The notes under the pieces are model-generated. The model ran no database searches. It was given only the letters and a program-made list of their open reading frames with translations, and was not told the DNA's origin. Made by a program: the position numbers and the translations under genes. Shown here in pieces: positions 27,153-36,092 of a stretch of 64,000 nt of DNA. Within the stretch, counting starts at the first letter, position 1; every line of letters begins with the position of its first letter. The DNA comes from Scytonematopsis contorta HA4267-MV1 (GTDB lineage: Bacteria > Cyanobacteriota > Cyanobacteriia > Cyanobacteriales > Nostocaceae): NCBI GenBank assembly GCA_019359035.1, contig JAHHIC010000033.1:62001-126000 (forward strand), written 5' to 3'.

Positions 27153-28508
27153 TTGAACCAGAGATATAGCATAGTGGAAGCCATACTAGAACGTTCTTAT
27201 ACACTCAAGCAAAGCTTAACCGATTTTGTACTAGAAGCAGAAGGTGAACTAGCAGAAGCGCTAGAAACCTATGCAGCAAAGCAGTTACGGAGAAATTCCG
27301 GTGATAATTATCAAGCTGAGATGACAATTGATACCTTTATAACAGAAGGTAGAGTTGCCGATAAGTCACCCATAGATTTATTTATACAAGCTCACCCGGA
27401 ACTACCAGAAAGTGATAAAACTTTAATTAAGAGTTGGCATCGTACTGTCATCGGATTATTTGCTGTCACTAAAATTTTGCCTGATGGTTTTGAATTAATG
27501 AATTGGCTAACAGCTAAACAATATATCGTTAAGCCAAATAATCCCAAAATTATTAAAGATTTATCTAGATGTAAAGAAGGAGAAATCATACTCACTTCTA
27601 TTATCCCCATTACCGACAATTACTCAACTTTTTCTGCTCCTTGTACCCTCATGGGTAAATTAGGTAAACCAAAATTAGCAATAGCTATTGGAAATTTTAA
27701 AGAAAATTACAAAAAACATCTTTACAGTGATGCTCCAGATTTATTAGAACAAGCTTGGGAGTCGGTAACACAATATCATGAGCAATTTGTAGATTTTTTT
27801 GGTAGCGATGAAATTACTCTACCTGGCTATCAACTCAACAAAAAAATTGCGGAATTACAAGAAATTACGGCGCAAAAACGTTTAGAGTCGGCAGGAATTG
27901 ATACAAAGAAATCTTTTAGTGAATTAGCACAAGAAGCTGGTGTTGAAGAATCGGAAATTAATGCTATAGCGAAAGAAATTGGTTCCGATTCACAAACTAT
28001 TTCTCAAATGCTTAGTAACAAAAATAGTTCCAGTAAAATGGTAACGCCAAAAATTGACTTACCTGTAGAGATAAAAAAAGCTGAGCAAGTAACAGCTTTA
28101 TCTCATCCGCGTTGGGGATATATGTTTCTACCAAATTATAGTAAAATAAAAGATATTTTAGAAGCGGAAAATTGGCAAAATGTAGAAGGTTCTGAGAAAT
28201 TTATTCGTCAGAATTTAGAAGATAAAAGTATGAATGCATTTGTATGGCATCGCTTAGCAGAACAATATCCCGAAAGCTTAGAAAAAATATTACAGTCAGT
28301 ATTACAACGTCCTGATTTTCATTTGCAAAATGATATTGATGCTCTTTTACAAGAATTCAACAAAAATATAGAACCGGAATTACCAGATATTGCTAGTGTT
28401 CCCGTACATTTACATAATTTATTTCAAGATGCGGTTGTAGAAGTTAATAAGTCTAAACCTAAAAGCAAGGGACAAAAACAGGTCACAAAAGGTTTTCAAC
28501 GAGGGTAA
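27153..28508 (+). CDS. Unrecognised 451-residue cyanobacterial protein
   Basis: The frame starts at TTG 27153, or at GTG 27174; no strong ribosome site distinguishes them. Family not recognised. The protein is soluble and mostly helical. An N-terminal region includes LEAEGELAEALETYAAKQLR. A middle region looks like a beta-rich fold (SIIPITDNYSTFSAPCTLMG, KPKLAIAIGNF). The C-terminal half has a helical hairpin pattern around FVWHRLAEQYPESLEKILQ, and the tail is basic (KSKPKSKGQKQVTKGFQRG). It stands 80 bp after the Uma2 gene on the same strand, possibly in one transcript. Confidence 0.7.
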   Translation: MNQRYSIVEAILERSYTLKQSLTDFVLEAEGELAEALETYAAKQLRRNSGDNYQAEMTIDTFITEGRVADKSPIDLFIQAHPELPESDKTLIKSWHRTVIGLFAVTKILPDGFELMNWLTAKQYIVKPNNPKIIKDLSRCKEGEIILTSIIPITDNYSTFSAPCTLMGKLGKPKLAIAIGNFKENYKKHLYSDAPDLLEQAWESVTQYHEQFVDFFGSDEITLPGYQLNKKIAELQEITAQKRLESAGIDTKKSFSELAQEAGVEESEINAIAKEIGSDSQTISQMLSNKNSSSKMVTPKIDLPVEIKKAEQVTALSHPRWGYMFLPNYSKIKDILEAENWQNVEGSEKFIRQNLEDKSMNAFVWHRLAEQYPESLEKILQSVLQRPDFHLQNDIDALLQEFNKNIEPELPDIASVPVHLHNLFQDAVVEVNKSKPKSKGQKQVTKGFQRG

Positions 28509-28520
28509 ATATAGCGATTT

Positions 28521-28606
28521 CTGTTTTGGTTAAATAGAGCAGGATTCCTATTTTGGTTAAATAGAGCAGGGCGGGCAAGGATGCCCACCCCACAAGAGAT
28601 ATAGAA
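28521..28606 (+). repeat. Compound dispersed repeat (TTTTGGTTAAATAGAGCAGG and GGGCGGGCAAGG)
   Basis: Two copies of TTTTGGTTAAATAGAGCAGG followed by GGGCGGGCAAGGATGCCCACCCC, CACAAGAG and GAATTC. The same order recurs at 44464-44545, where the lead unit reads GTTTTGGTTAAACATAAGAGG. The unit therefore spreads or is kept as one piece of about 85 bp. Confidence 0.7.
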
Positions 28607-28768
28607 TTCTAGTGGTAAACATTATATTTCCTTTGGATGGCAAATATAGCTAAAACTTTCAAAGTTTGTAATTAAACTATTAAAACAGAGCCTTTAATGT
28701 TAAAATTCAGTAGTCTAAATATATGGAAGCTTTATTTTGTTGAGTGGCTTATATCAACTTAATTACCA

Positions 28769-30148
28769 ATGTTGACCCGTATTGAGATAGATGGTTTTAA
28801 AACTTTTGAGGGATTTGGTCTAGATTTAGCACCAATGCAGGTAATTGTGGGACCAAATGCTGCTGGCAAGTCAAATCTATTTGATGCAATTCGTTTGCTG
28901 GCAAATTTAGCCGGAAGTGACTTGCGTTCCTCGGTTAGAGGTCTACGTGGTGAACCTGTTGAGTTATTTCGCTTATTTACGGATGGTTCCAGAAGCAAGC
29001 GTATGGCTTTTGCTGCTGAGTTACTTTTAGCACCAGAAGTTGCTGACTCTTGGGGGGAAACGGTAAAAATTTCTCACTCTCGCGTACGTTATGAGGTGGA
29101 AATTGAGTTACGTCGTGATAAACAAGGGATAGAACGGTTGGTGGTTGTTAAAGAAGCTGCCTTACCTATTTTGCCGGAAAGGGATTTATGGTTTCAAGCA
29201 CGAGAAATATCGCCACAATTTCGCCAAGTTTTTCTTAAATATGGACAATCTTCTCCTTGGTTAACTACAACCGAAACAGATGGAAAACCTAGCTTTCAAA
29301 TTATGCCGGATGGGGAAGCTGCTGGTCGTACAATGAAAGCAACAAATGCTGAAGCGACTGTACTTTCTAGCATTACTACCGCTGAATATCCCCATCTTTA
29401 TGCTATCCGCGAGTCTATGCGTTCTTGGCATTTTCTCCATCTTGACCCTGTAAAATTACGCCGTCCCAGTCCGACTACTGCAGCGTTGGAATTAGAACCA
29501 GATGGTGCAAATTTAGCTACTGTGTTAGCAAGGATACAAAGTGAAACAGCAAGCGAAAGCCAACCCAAAGGTGACATAGCTGATATTGCAGCTGCACTTG
29601 CTTCACTAATTCCAGGGGTCGTTGATTTAGATATTTCCTTGGATAAGAAAAATAAGGAGTATCAAATTGAAATTGGTAATCGGGATGGTGTACCTTTTAG
29701 TTCTCGTGTTGTATCTGATGGGACTTTAAGAATTTTGGCACTCCTTGTTCTCCTCTATGACCCAAAACATGGTGGATTAGTATGTTTTGAAGAACCAGAA
29801 AATGGGGTTCACCCCGGACGTTTACAGACACTGATGTCAAAATTACGCTCAGGAGTAACGGATATTACCAGTGAGGAGGTAGACGAAGCTGAACCATTGT
29901 CTCAAATGTTGCTTAACAGCCACTCCCCGGTAGTCCTTTCTTGTTTATCTAAAGGGGAAGCAATGTTTGCTGATTTGGTGAGTGTAGTTAACCCGTCAGC
30001 AGGTGTAATAAATCGCAAAACTCGAATTAGACCTGTGGTAAATGCTTTAGTAATGGGTGCGACAGAGCCAGAGTACGTAAGTCGTTTTGAGGTTGAGCGA
30101 TATTTACAAAGCGTGGAGCGAATACACTCATTGGGGTTTCGGGATTAG
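28769..30148 (+). CDS. AAA family ATPase (RecF/SMC-like, AAA_21 type)
   Basis: The 459-residue protein opens LTRIEIDGFKTFEGF and has Walker A VGPNAAGKSNL (G28 to S35). A signature-like segment SDGTLRILALLVLL follows, then Walker B VCFEEPENGVHP, and a switch His in LLNSHSPVVLS. This is the layout of ABC-like DNA-repair and defence ATPases (AAA_21/AAA_15, related to RecF and OLD). Such ATPases usually work with a nuclease. Directly after its stop, in the same frame, is a relic of an HNH nuclease tail, which suggests a lost or merged partner. The ATPase itself looks intact. Confidence 0.88.
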   Translation: MLTRIEIDGFKTFEGFGLDLAPMQVIVGPNAAGKSNLFDAIRLLANLAGSDLRSSVRGLRGEPVELFRLFTDGSRSKRMAFAAELLLAPEVADSWGETVKISHSRVRYEVEIELRRDKQGIERLVVVKEAALPILPERDLWFQAREISPQFRQVFLKYGQSSPWLTTTETDGKPSFQIMPDGEAAGRTMKATNAEATVLSSITTAEYPHLYAIRESMRSWHFLHLDPVKLRRPSPTTAALELEPDGANLATVLARIQSETASESQPKGDIADIAAALASLIPGVVDLDISLDKKNKEYQIEIGNRDGVPFSSRVVSDGTLRILALLVLLYDPKHGGLVCFEEPENGVHPGRLQTLMSKLRSGVTDITSEEVDEAEPLSQMLLNSHSPVVLSCLSKGEAMFADLVSVVNPSAGVINRKTRIRPVVNALVMGATEPEYVSRFEVERYLQSVERIHSLGFRD

Positions 30149-30256
30149 AACATTCCAGTATGTGCTAATTGTCACGCAATCATTCATAGAAAAAAACCAG
30201 CTTATACTATTGATGAAATCAAATCTATTACTCAAGATAATGAAAAACTACGTTAA
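30149..30256 (+). pseudogene. HNH endonuclease C-terminal relic
   Basis: In the same frame as the ATPase, right after its TAG stop, the sequence reads NIPVCANCHAIIHRKKPAYT then IDEIKSITQDNEKLR and stops at TAA 30254-30256. The C-x-x-C-H...H pattern followed by PAYTIDEIKSI is the typical end of HNH restriction-type endonucleases. The N-terminal part of the domain is absent, so the fragment cannot be active. The remainder of the gap to 30453 is AT-rich with nothing recognisable. Confidence 0.7.
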
Positions 30257-30453
30257 TATAAAAGCTATTTTATACTTTTGACATTTTGTATCTTGGGATA
30301 CACAATAAACTTAGTTAAAATTAAAGCACAGAAAACTCGTACTTACATAACAATTTAAAAAATATATAAATATTTTTTACTTACATCCGAAATCGTGCCA
30401 GTATCAGTTGAAGCATTGCTCTAGCCTGTCAAAATACTTTTAAAGGTAACATT

Positions 30454-31056
30454 ATGGACAGAATAATTTTTACTAAAGACACGATTATTAAACAAGAACC
30501 CATTTCATCTAGCGACCTTCCCAGCAACAAGCGTCAGAATGTTCCGATTGGTACTATGTTTGTGCTTCAGTCATATTCCGTACCACCTAGTAGCCAAAAC
30601 CACTACAAAATTAGTCTGAAAAGCCTAGTATTAAAAGGCTTTGGTAACTGGTTTGTTTTTGAAGAACATGCTGACATAATTGATGACCCTATTATACCCG
30701 TGACAACTGTTGACGCACAGCTCGCTAAACAAGCAGATAAAAACGCAGTCAGAATAGTTGCAGACCGTAATACTATCGGTAATCAGCAAGGTTTTTTAAA
30801 GATGATTTTTAACCAAGACACCGTTATAAAACGCAGACCAGTTGATTCCGGTGTTCTTAACGACCAGTCAAAACAAACAATTCCAGCTGGTACCGAATTG
30901 GTTCTGTTAACCGACAGACCAGACACAAATAATTTCGTGAGACTGCCTATCGAAAGCGGCCATGTGAAATTTACTCTTAAAGACCTAGAAATTAAAGGCT
31001 TTTCTCAAAATTGGTATGCTTTCACTAAACATGTAGGAATTCATTTGGTCGGTTAA
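30454..31056 (+). CDS. Protein made of two internally duplicated domains, function unknown
   Basis: The 200-residue protein consists of two copies of an ~75-residue unit (about 4-80 and 116-197). Equivalent segments are FTKDTIIKQEPIS and FNQDTVIKRRPVD, NVPIGTMFVLQSY and TIPAGTELVLLTD, LVLKGFGNWFVFEEHADI and LEIKGFSQNWYAFTKHVGI. The unit looks like the small beta domain that cyanobacteria attach in tandem to peptidoglycan hydrolases, but that link is only an impression; no catalytic domain or signal peptide is present. A ribosome site AAAGGTAACATT precedes the ATG. Confidence 0.75.
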   Translation: MDRIIFTKDTIIKQEPISSSDLPSNKRQNVPIGTMFVLQSYSVPPSSQNHYKISLKSLVLKGFGNWFVFEEHADIIDDPIIPVTTVDAQLAKQADKNAVRIVADRNTIGNQQGFLKMIFNQDTVIKRRPVDSGVLNDQSKQTIPAGTELVLLTDRPDTNNFVRLPIESGHVKFTLKDLEIKGFSQNWYAFTKHVGIHLVG

Positions 31057-31076
31057 TAAACACCTGCAAAAAAATG

Positions 31077-31118
31077 TAGAGACGCGATTTATCGCGTCTC
31101 TACTATCGCGTCTCTACA
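31077..31118. repeat. TAGAGACGCGAT palindrome
   Basis: GTAGAGACGCGATT-TATCGCGTCTCTAC followed by a further half copy (TATCGCGTCTCTAC). Same family as 8221-8280 and 40730-40758. Confidence 0.8.
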
Positions 31119-31189
31119 ACTATAGGCAATTGGCAAAATAGTAGATAAAATTAAGGTATTCACTCACTCGCGTAAATCACGTACGAGCT

Positions 31190-31561
31190 TTGAAAACTGC
31201 AACTTGTCACCGTTGTAAAAGCAAAGTAAACGCTCAGGCTGTTACCTGTCCCCATTGTGGTACGGAGTTAAAAGCTTTTGGACATCCGGGTATACCCTTA
31301 CACCGTGCTCAGGAAAACGAGTATTTGTGTAAAAGTTGTGTTTATGACGCTGACGATACCTGTACTTATCCACAGCGTCCTTTTGCAAAAGAATGTACTC
31401 TTTACCAAAGTATTGAAGAAAGAAAGCAAGATTTTTATCAGCAACAATTAATTAAACGTCAAGAAGCTTCTTTGGGTAATTGGTTCAAACGCAACCAAAG
31501 TTTAGTTTTAATCTTAGCTTTATTACTCTTTTGTTTTGTAATAGTCCTGGTGTTGCGGTAA
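31190..31561 (+). CDS. Zinc-ribbon membrane protein
   Basis: The 123-residue protein starts at TTG. It has a zinc ribbon with CHRC and CPHC pairs (about 6-23) and a second Cys set (CKSC, DDTCTYP, KECTLY). A basic/helical stretch follows, and it ends in one transmembrane helix (SLVLILALLLFCFVIVLVL, about 103-121). It would be tail-anchored with the zinc part in the cytosol. Function unknown; small zinc-ribbon/TM proteins are frequent in cyanobacteria. Confidence 0.8.
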   Translation: MKTATCHRCKSKVNAQAVTCPHCGTELKAFGHPGIPLHRAQENEYLCKSCVYDADDTCTYPQRPFAKECTLYQSIEERKQDFYQQQLIKRQEASLGNWFKRNQSLVLILALLLFCFVIVLVLR

Positions 31562-31689
31562 TTATAAGAAAGAAGTTTGTTTACTTCTTCCCAAGTAGGT
31601 TTAAGAGGATTTAGGGGTGCGTCGAAAAATATACATGAAACTCCATATTGCTCGGTTTTAACGAAACACTACGTCAACACATGAACTGT

Positions 31690-32400
31690 TCATCCCTGAA
31701 TCCGCTTTGATAACTGCTGTACAAACGCCTCATGCTCTGGTGCGATTAATCCTTGTTGCAGCACTGTTAACACTCGCACCATATCCCCTGCTAGCAATGC
31801 TTCAACAGCTAGCCATAGCCCCGGAAATTGCGGACTACGAATAATGCCGTCGGTGTCAGGAAGCAAAACTACATAGTCATCGTCCTGTAACACAAACCAA
31901 TCCAGCCTGTTCTCAAACATTTGCCAGACGATGTATTCTTGCACCCCGTTACGACGATAGACTTTTTTCTTATCACCCAGGTCGTAGGATGCACTGCTAG
32001 CGGCGACTTCTGCTATTAGTTCCGGTGCCCCTTCGATGTAGTCATCTTCAGAAATCTTAACCTGTCCCCCAACAGCAGGGTCGAAAAACAATGCGACATC
32101 GGGTTGGGGTTCGTTGTCGATATCTAAGCGCACAGTAGTGTTGTCTGCCAGTTCTGTCCCCGATGTCGCAACTTTATAATTTCCTAGCCAGATAATTAAG
32201 TTACCGTGAGGTTGACCGTGATTCCGGAACCGGAGAGCGGCAGCCATGTAAACAACTCCTTCAATCAATTCGGCTTTTTTGAGATGAGGCATTGCCGCAT
32301 ACCGTCGCTCAAATTCAGAACGATTTAAGCGATCGCCATTTTCTAAAGAGGGAAGGTCTTGACTTTTTGGGCGGGGCTGACGGGGTAGGTGAGTCGTCAT
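31690..32400 (-). CDS. Uma2 family (DUF820) endonuclease-like protein
   Basis: The 236-residue protein has the Uma2 features: KKAELIEGVVYMAA, the Asp of EPQPDVALFF, the Glu of APELIAEVAASS, then KKVYRRNGVQEYIVW. It belongs to the longer Uma2 branch with an extra C-terminal region (VLTVLQQGL..HEAFVQQL) and differs clearly from the copy at 26428-27072. The native target is unknown. Confidence 0.9.
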   Translation of the reverse strand: MTTHLPRQPRPKSQDLPSLENGDRLNRSEFERRYAAMPHLKKAELIEGVVYMAAALRFRNHGQPHGNLIIWLGNYKVATSGTELADNTTVRLDIDNEPQPDVALFFDPAVGGQVKISEDDYIEGAPELIAEVAASSASYDLGDKKKVYRRNGVQEYIVWQMFENRLDWFVLQDDDYVVLLPDTDGIIRSPQFPGLWLAVEALLAGDMVRVLTVLQQGLIAPEHEAFVQQLSKRIQG

Positions 32401-32465
32401 AGCTGCGTTCTCGATTTCTTGCTTCCATCTTATAACAATATAATTGTATTAGATGTTCTTACTAG

Positions 32466-32563
32466 TAATATCATATCCGGTTGATTGCCCATAATGTAGA
32501 GACCGTAAATTTACGGTCTCTACAAGGTTTTTATTACGGTTATGCTACCGGACATGATATAAG
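32466..32563. repeat. Nested palindrome with a perfect 30-bp core
   Basis: The core 32495-32524, GTAGAGACCGTAA and its mirror, is a perfect 30-bp palindrome. About 15-20 bp outside it are a second pair of arms, ATATCATATCCGGT and ACCGGACATGATATA. This is a variant of the TAGAGACGCGAT family in which both arms have changed to ACCGTAA, so pairing is preserved while the sequence differs. It lies between the Uma2 gene and the nblS 3' end. Confidence 0.8.
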
Positions 32564-32683
32564 CCTAATTTTTTACCAAAAGCATTTTTTTGAACTATGA
32601 ATTATCTTGGAATTCTGAGATGCAAAAGTGGAAACTTACAAGAATTGGAAGTTAATAATTTCAGTTCGCAATTCGCAAATTGA

Positions 32684-34648
32684 TTAAAGGGTTGAGGTTT
32701 CTTCTTCCTTCTTTCCTTTTACTTCTTCCTTATTTTCAGCACTCAATTGTGTGACATCTTCTTTATAAACATCTAATTCAAACCAAAAAGTAGTTCCAAC
32801 ACCCACTTCGCTAACTAAATGCATTTGGCTGTGGTGCTTATCAATAATATTTTTGACTATTGAAAGACCTAAACCAGTTCCTTCCAAAGTATGAACACGG
32901 TTTTCCACTCTCACAAAGCGGTCAAAAATAGCTGCTTGGTCTTCGGGTGCAATACCAATTCCTGTATCAGATACTTCTATCCGCACTGGTGATAATGATT
33001 TTTGGGATTCGTGTTTTGGTTCGAGTTGATAAGCGCGAATTACAACTTTGCCTCCCGATGGGGTAAATTTCAATGCATTACCTAACAAGTTTGCTAATAC
33101 CTGTAATAATAAATCGTAATTACCAATGACCAATGGCAATTGTGGGGGTACTTCTTGCTGCAATTCAATTCCCTTATCTCTAGCATTAAGTTGATAAGTA
33201 CGCACAGTTTGCTCTATGGCCTGTAATAAGTCTACCCCATTCATGTGATAAGCGCGTCCAGATTCGAGTTTAGATAAATCTAAAACGTCGTTGACTAAAC
33301 GGGTTAGTCTATCTGTTTCATTATTAACTGTTGCCAAAAATTCTCGCCGTTCTTCTAAGCTTAAATCTTCGCCGTAATCGTGCAAAGTTTCAATAAAAGA
33401 TTTGATGTTAAATAATGGCGTTCGCAATTCGTGAGAAACATTGCTAATAAACTGGCTTTTGGCTTCGTTTAGCTCAACTTCGCGAGTTATATCTTGAACT
33501 GTTATAGCAATCCCTTTTATATTCTCTCTGGCAATATCAAAAACTGTTGTCAATAAAATACGGATGGTACGCTTAATGGGTTGAGTGAAGTGGATGCGGA
33601 ATTCGGCATTTTCCCGTTCTCCTGCGACTACTTGGTACAGGGGACGGGTAATTTCCATTTGTACTGGTACTGGTAAGTAGTGCAATACATTACAACCTAC
33701 CACGTCAACGTTTTCCCAAGCAAAAATTCTGCGTGCGGTGGCGTTAACTAATATGACTTGCATATTATTATCTATCAGTACCGCTCCGTCAGCAATAGTA
33801 GAAATTAAAGTTTCCAGCTTAGCTTTTTCGGCTGTTAGTTCTTCAATATTTTGCTCTTCATAGCTTTCCAAGCGTTCAGCCATATCGTTAAAGCTGAAAA
33901 TTAATTCCCCCAGTTCACCCCCCAAAGGTAGGTCAATCCGCTGTTTAAAGTTTCCTGTGGCTATTTGCTTGACACCTACCAATAATTCTTTGATTGGCTT
34001 GGTAATTGTCAAAGCGTTTATTACCCCTCCTAAAATTACCATCACCCATATGGAGATAAATACAGCAACGGTGACATCACGGGTAAAGTTAGTGGAAATA
34101 ACAGCCGCTTGGTTAGGGTTAATACCAATTGCCAATACGCCCAGATTTTTATTATTCAGCTTTAGAGGTACAAAAACATCTGTAATTACCCCATCAGGTG
34201 TTAAATGCTGCCGTATCATTGGATTATCAGTATCAGCAGCATAATCTTCCGGTAATTTAATTCGTCGCTCAATTGCCAACGAATTTTCTACCTCAGGCTG
34301 CAAAAATGGTATGCCAAAAAATATTTTGCCTGTTTCATCCGCGTAGAGCATGTAGCGGACGCTTGAGGTGCTACGGTAAAAACGCTGGGAAAACTGTGCT
34401 ACCTCAGTGAGGTTGTCCTCCGCTAAATAAGGAGCGACGTTAGCAGCAAGCAAAAGTCCCAAGTCTCGACCAAAGCGGGTATCGTTCAGCCGTGCGTCTT
34501 GCTGAATCGAGTTTACAGCCCAAAATGTCAAGCCGCTCATTACCAAAGAAACCACTAGGGTGGCAGCTGCTAAGAGTTTAGTTTGGAGGGTAAATTCCAA
34601 CCACCAACTCGCAATCGCTTCTCGAATTGTTTTTAAAATAGCTAGCAT
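32684..34648 (-). CDS. nblS: NblS/Hik33-type sensor histidine kinase
   Basis: The 654-residue protein has the NblS layout: TM1 (about 26-46), a periplasmic sensor region, TM2 (about 191-213), HAMP (214-265), PAS (272-390), HisKA with H406 in SNVSHELRTPL, and HATPase_c with N524, DTGIGI (561-566) and GTGLGL (590-595). NblS/Hik33/DspA senses high light, nutrient and redox stress and controls phycobilisome degradation and high-light genes through RpaB. Identity is supported by length, by start and motif order, and by the neighbour purD, a linkage conserved in many cyanobacteria. It lies 41 bp after purD, so the two may share a transcript. Confidence 0.9.
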   Translation of the reverse strand: MLAILKTIREAIASWWLEFTLQTKLLAAATLVVSLVMSGLTFWAVNSIQQDARLNDTRFGRDLGLLLAANVAPYLAEDNLTEVAQFSQRFYRSTSSVRYMLYADETGKIFFGIPFLQPEVENSLAIERRIKLPEDYAADTDNPMIRQHLTPDGVITDVFVPLKLNNKNLGVLAIGINPNQAAVISTNFTRDVTVAVFISIWVMVILGGVINALTITKPIKELLVGVKQIATGNFKQRIDLPLGGELGELIFSFNDMAERLESYEEQNIEELTAEKAKLETLISTIADGAVLIDNNMQVILVNATARRIFAWENVDVVGCNVLHYLPVPVQMEITRPLYQVVAGERENAEFRIHFTQPIKRTIRILLTTVFDIARENIKGIAITVQDITREVELNEAKSQFISNVSHELRTPLFNIKSFIETLHDYGEDLSLEERREFLATVNNETDRLTRLVNDVLDLSKLESGRAYHMNGVDLLQAIEQTVRTYQLNARDKGIELQQEVPPQLPLVIGNYDLLLQVLANLLGNALKFTPSGGKVVIRAYQLEPKHESQKSLSPVRIEVSDTGIGIAPEDQAAIFDRFVRVENRVHTLEGTGLGLSIVKNIIDKHHSQMHLVSEVGVGTTFWFELDVYKEDVTQLSAENKEEVKGKKEEETSTL

Positions 34649-34689
34649 CTTAAAGAGTTGTTAGTTGTTTTGTTTATAAACCCCAACAA

Positions 34690-35976
34690 CTAAAAATTAA
34701 CAGTTAATTTTACTCGATGACCGATGTCTGTGCGATAATACATGCCATCGAATTTAATACATTCTATCCCACCATAAGCTATTGCGAGCGCTTCTGCAAA
34801 ATTTTTCCCGGTGGCTGTAACGTTCAATACCCGACCCCCGTTTGTCACCAATCCTTGATTATTCAGTTCTGTGCCAGCGTGAAACACTATTGCTCCTTTT
34901 GATTCAGCTTGGGGGATGCCAGTAATTACCTTACCTTTTTCATATTCTCCTGGGTAACCACCAGCAGCTGCGACTACGGTAGCTGCTGCACCTTGTTTCC
35001 AAGAGAAAGGGGCTACTCTATGGAAGCGTCGCTCTACACAAGAAAGCATTAACTCGAATAGAGGACTTTCCAACATGGGGAGAATAACTTGGGTTTCCGG
35101 GTCGCCAAATCGACAATTATATTCTAAGACTTTGGGTTCTCCCTCTGGACTAATCATCAAACCGGCATAAAGTACCCCACGATAGTCTATACCCCTATTT
35201 TGTAGCGCCTCAAGGGTTTTTTCTAAAACTTGACTTTGAATACGGTCGCGCAATTCTTTTGTGATAATAGGTGTTGGTGCGTAAGCTCCCATCCCACCAG
35301 TATTTTCCCCTGTATCACCGTTTCCAATACGTTTATGGTCTTGTGCTGGTAGCAAAGGACGAATTGTCATACCGTCAGTCAAAGCTAAAACCGATACTTC
35401 TTGTCCTGTTAAAAATTCTTCCACGACAACAAATTTTCCCGCGTTGCCAAACTGTCCACTGAAAATTGTGTCAACCGCTTGTTGAGCCTTTTCAACTGTT
35501 TCAGCAACAATTACACCCTTCCCAGCTGCTAATCCATCGGCTTTGATAACAATGGGCGCTCCCTGTGATTTTACGTATGACTTTGCAGCTTTAGCGTCAT
35601 TAAAAACGGCCGATTTTGCTGTGGGAATTCCCGCTTCTTGCATTAATCCTTTTGCCCAGGACTTGCTCGCTTCGATTTGCGCTCCTGCTCTGTTGGGACC
35701 AAATACCATTAAACCTTTGCTCTGTAGAAAATCCGTAATACCTAAAGCTAAAGGAACTTCTGGTCCAATTACCACCAGGGAGACTCCTAAAGCTAGAGCA
35801 TAATTACTAATGCTTTCAAAATCATCTACAGCCGCAGGTAAATTTTGACAGCGTTGTAAAGTAGCCGTTCCACCATTACCAGGGGCACAGAAAACCTGCT
35901 CGACCTGTTCGGACTGTAATAACTTCCAAGCTAAAGCATGTTCTCTTCCACCATTACCAACCACTAAGATTTTCAT
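34690..35976 (-). CDS. purD: Phosphoribosylamine-glycine ligase
   Basis: ATP-grasp enzyme of purine synthesis that joins glycine to phosphoribosylamine. I take ATG at 35976, giving 428 residues starting MKILVVGNGGREHALAWKL, the conserved PurD start, with GGGGGA as ribosome site; a longer frame upstream lacks conservation. Motifs visible: GNGGREHA, ASKSWAKGLMQEAGIPTA, IKADGLAAGKGV, GENTGGMGAYAP and CRFGDPETQ. Full length and intact. The gene precedes nblS on the same strand. Confidence 0.96.
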   Translation of the reverse strand: MKILVVGNGGREHALAWKLLQSEQVEQVFCAPGNGGTATLQRCQNLPAAVDDFESISNYALALGVSLVVIGPEVPLALGITDFLQSKGLMVFGPNRAGAQIEASKSWAKGLMQEAGIPTAKSAVFNDAKAAKSYVKSQGAPIVIKADGLAAGKGVIVAETVEKAQQAVDTIFSGQFGNAGKFVVVEEFLTGQEVSVLALTDGMTIRPLLPAQDHKRIGNGDTGENTGGMGAYAPTPIITKELRDRIQSQVLEKTLEALQNRGIDYRGVLYAGLMISPEGEPKVLEYNCRFGDPETQVILPMLESPLFELMLSCVERRFHRVAPFSWKQGAAATVVAAAGGYPGEYEKGKVITGIPQAESKGAIVFHAGTELNNQGLVTNGGRVLNVTATGKNFAEALAIAYGGIECIKFDGMYYRTDIGHRVKLTVNF

Positions 35977-36092
35977 AGATTTCCCCCTGTGCCTTCTTGG
36001 TATGCTCAAATGATTTTTCATCAATTGTGACACTAACGCAAGTCCCCCAGGTACGTAGTAGCGCTTCAGCGCCGGTTAAATATATAAATTTA

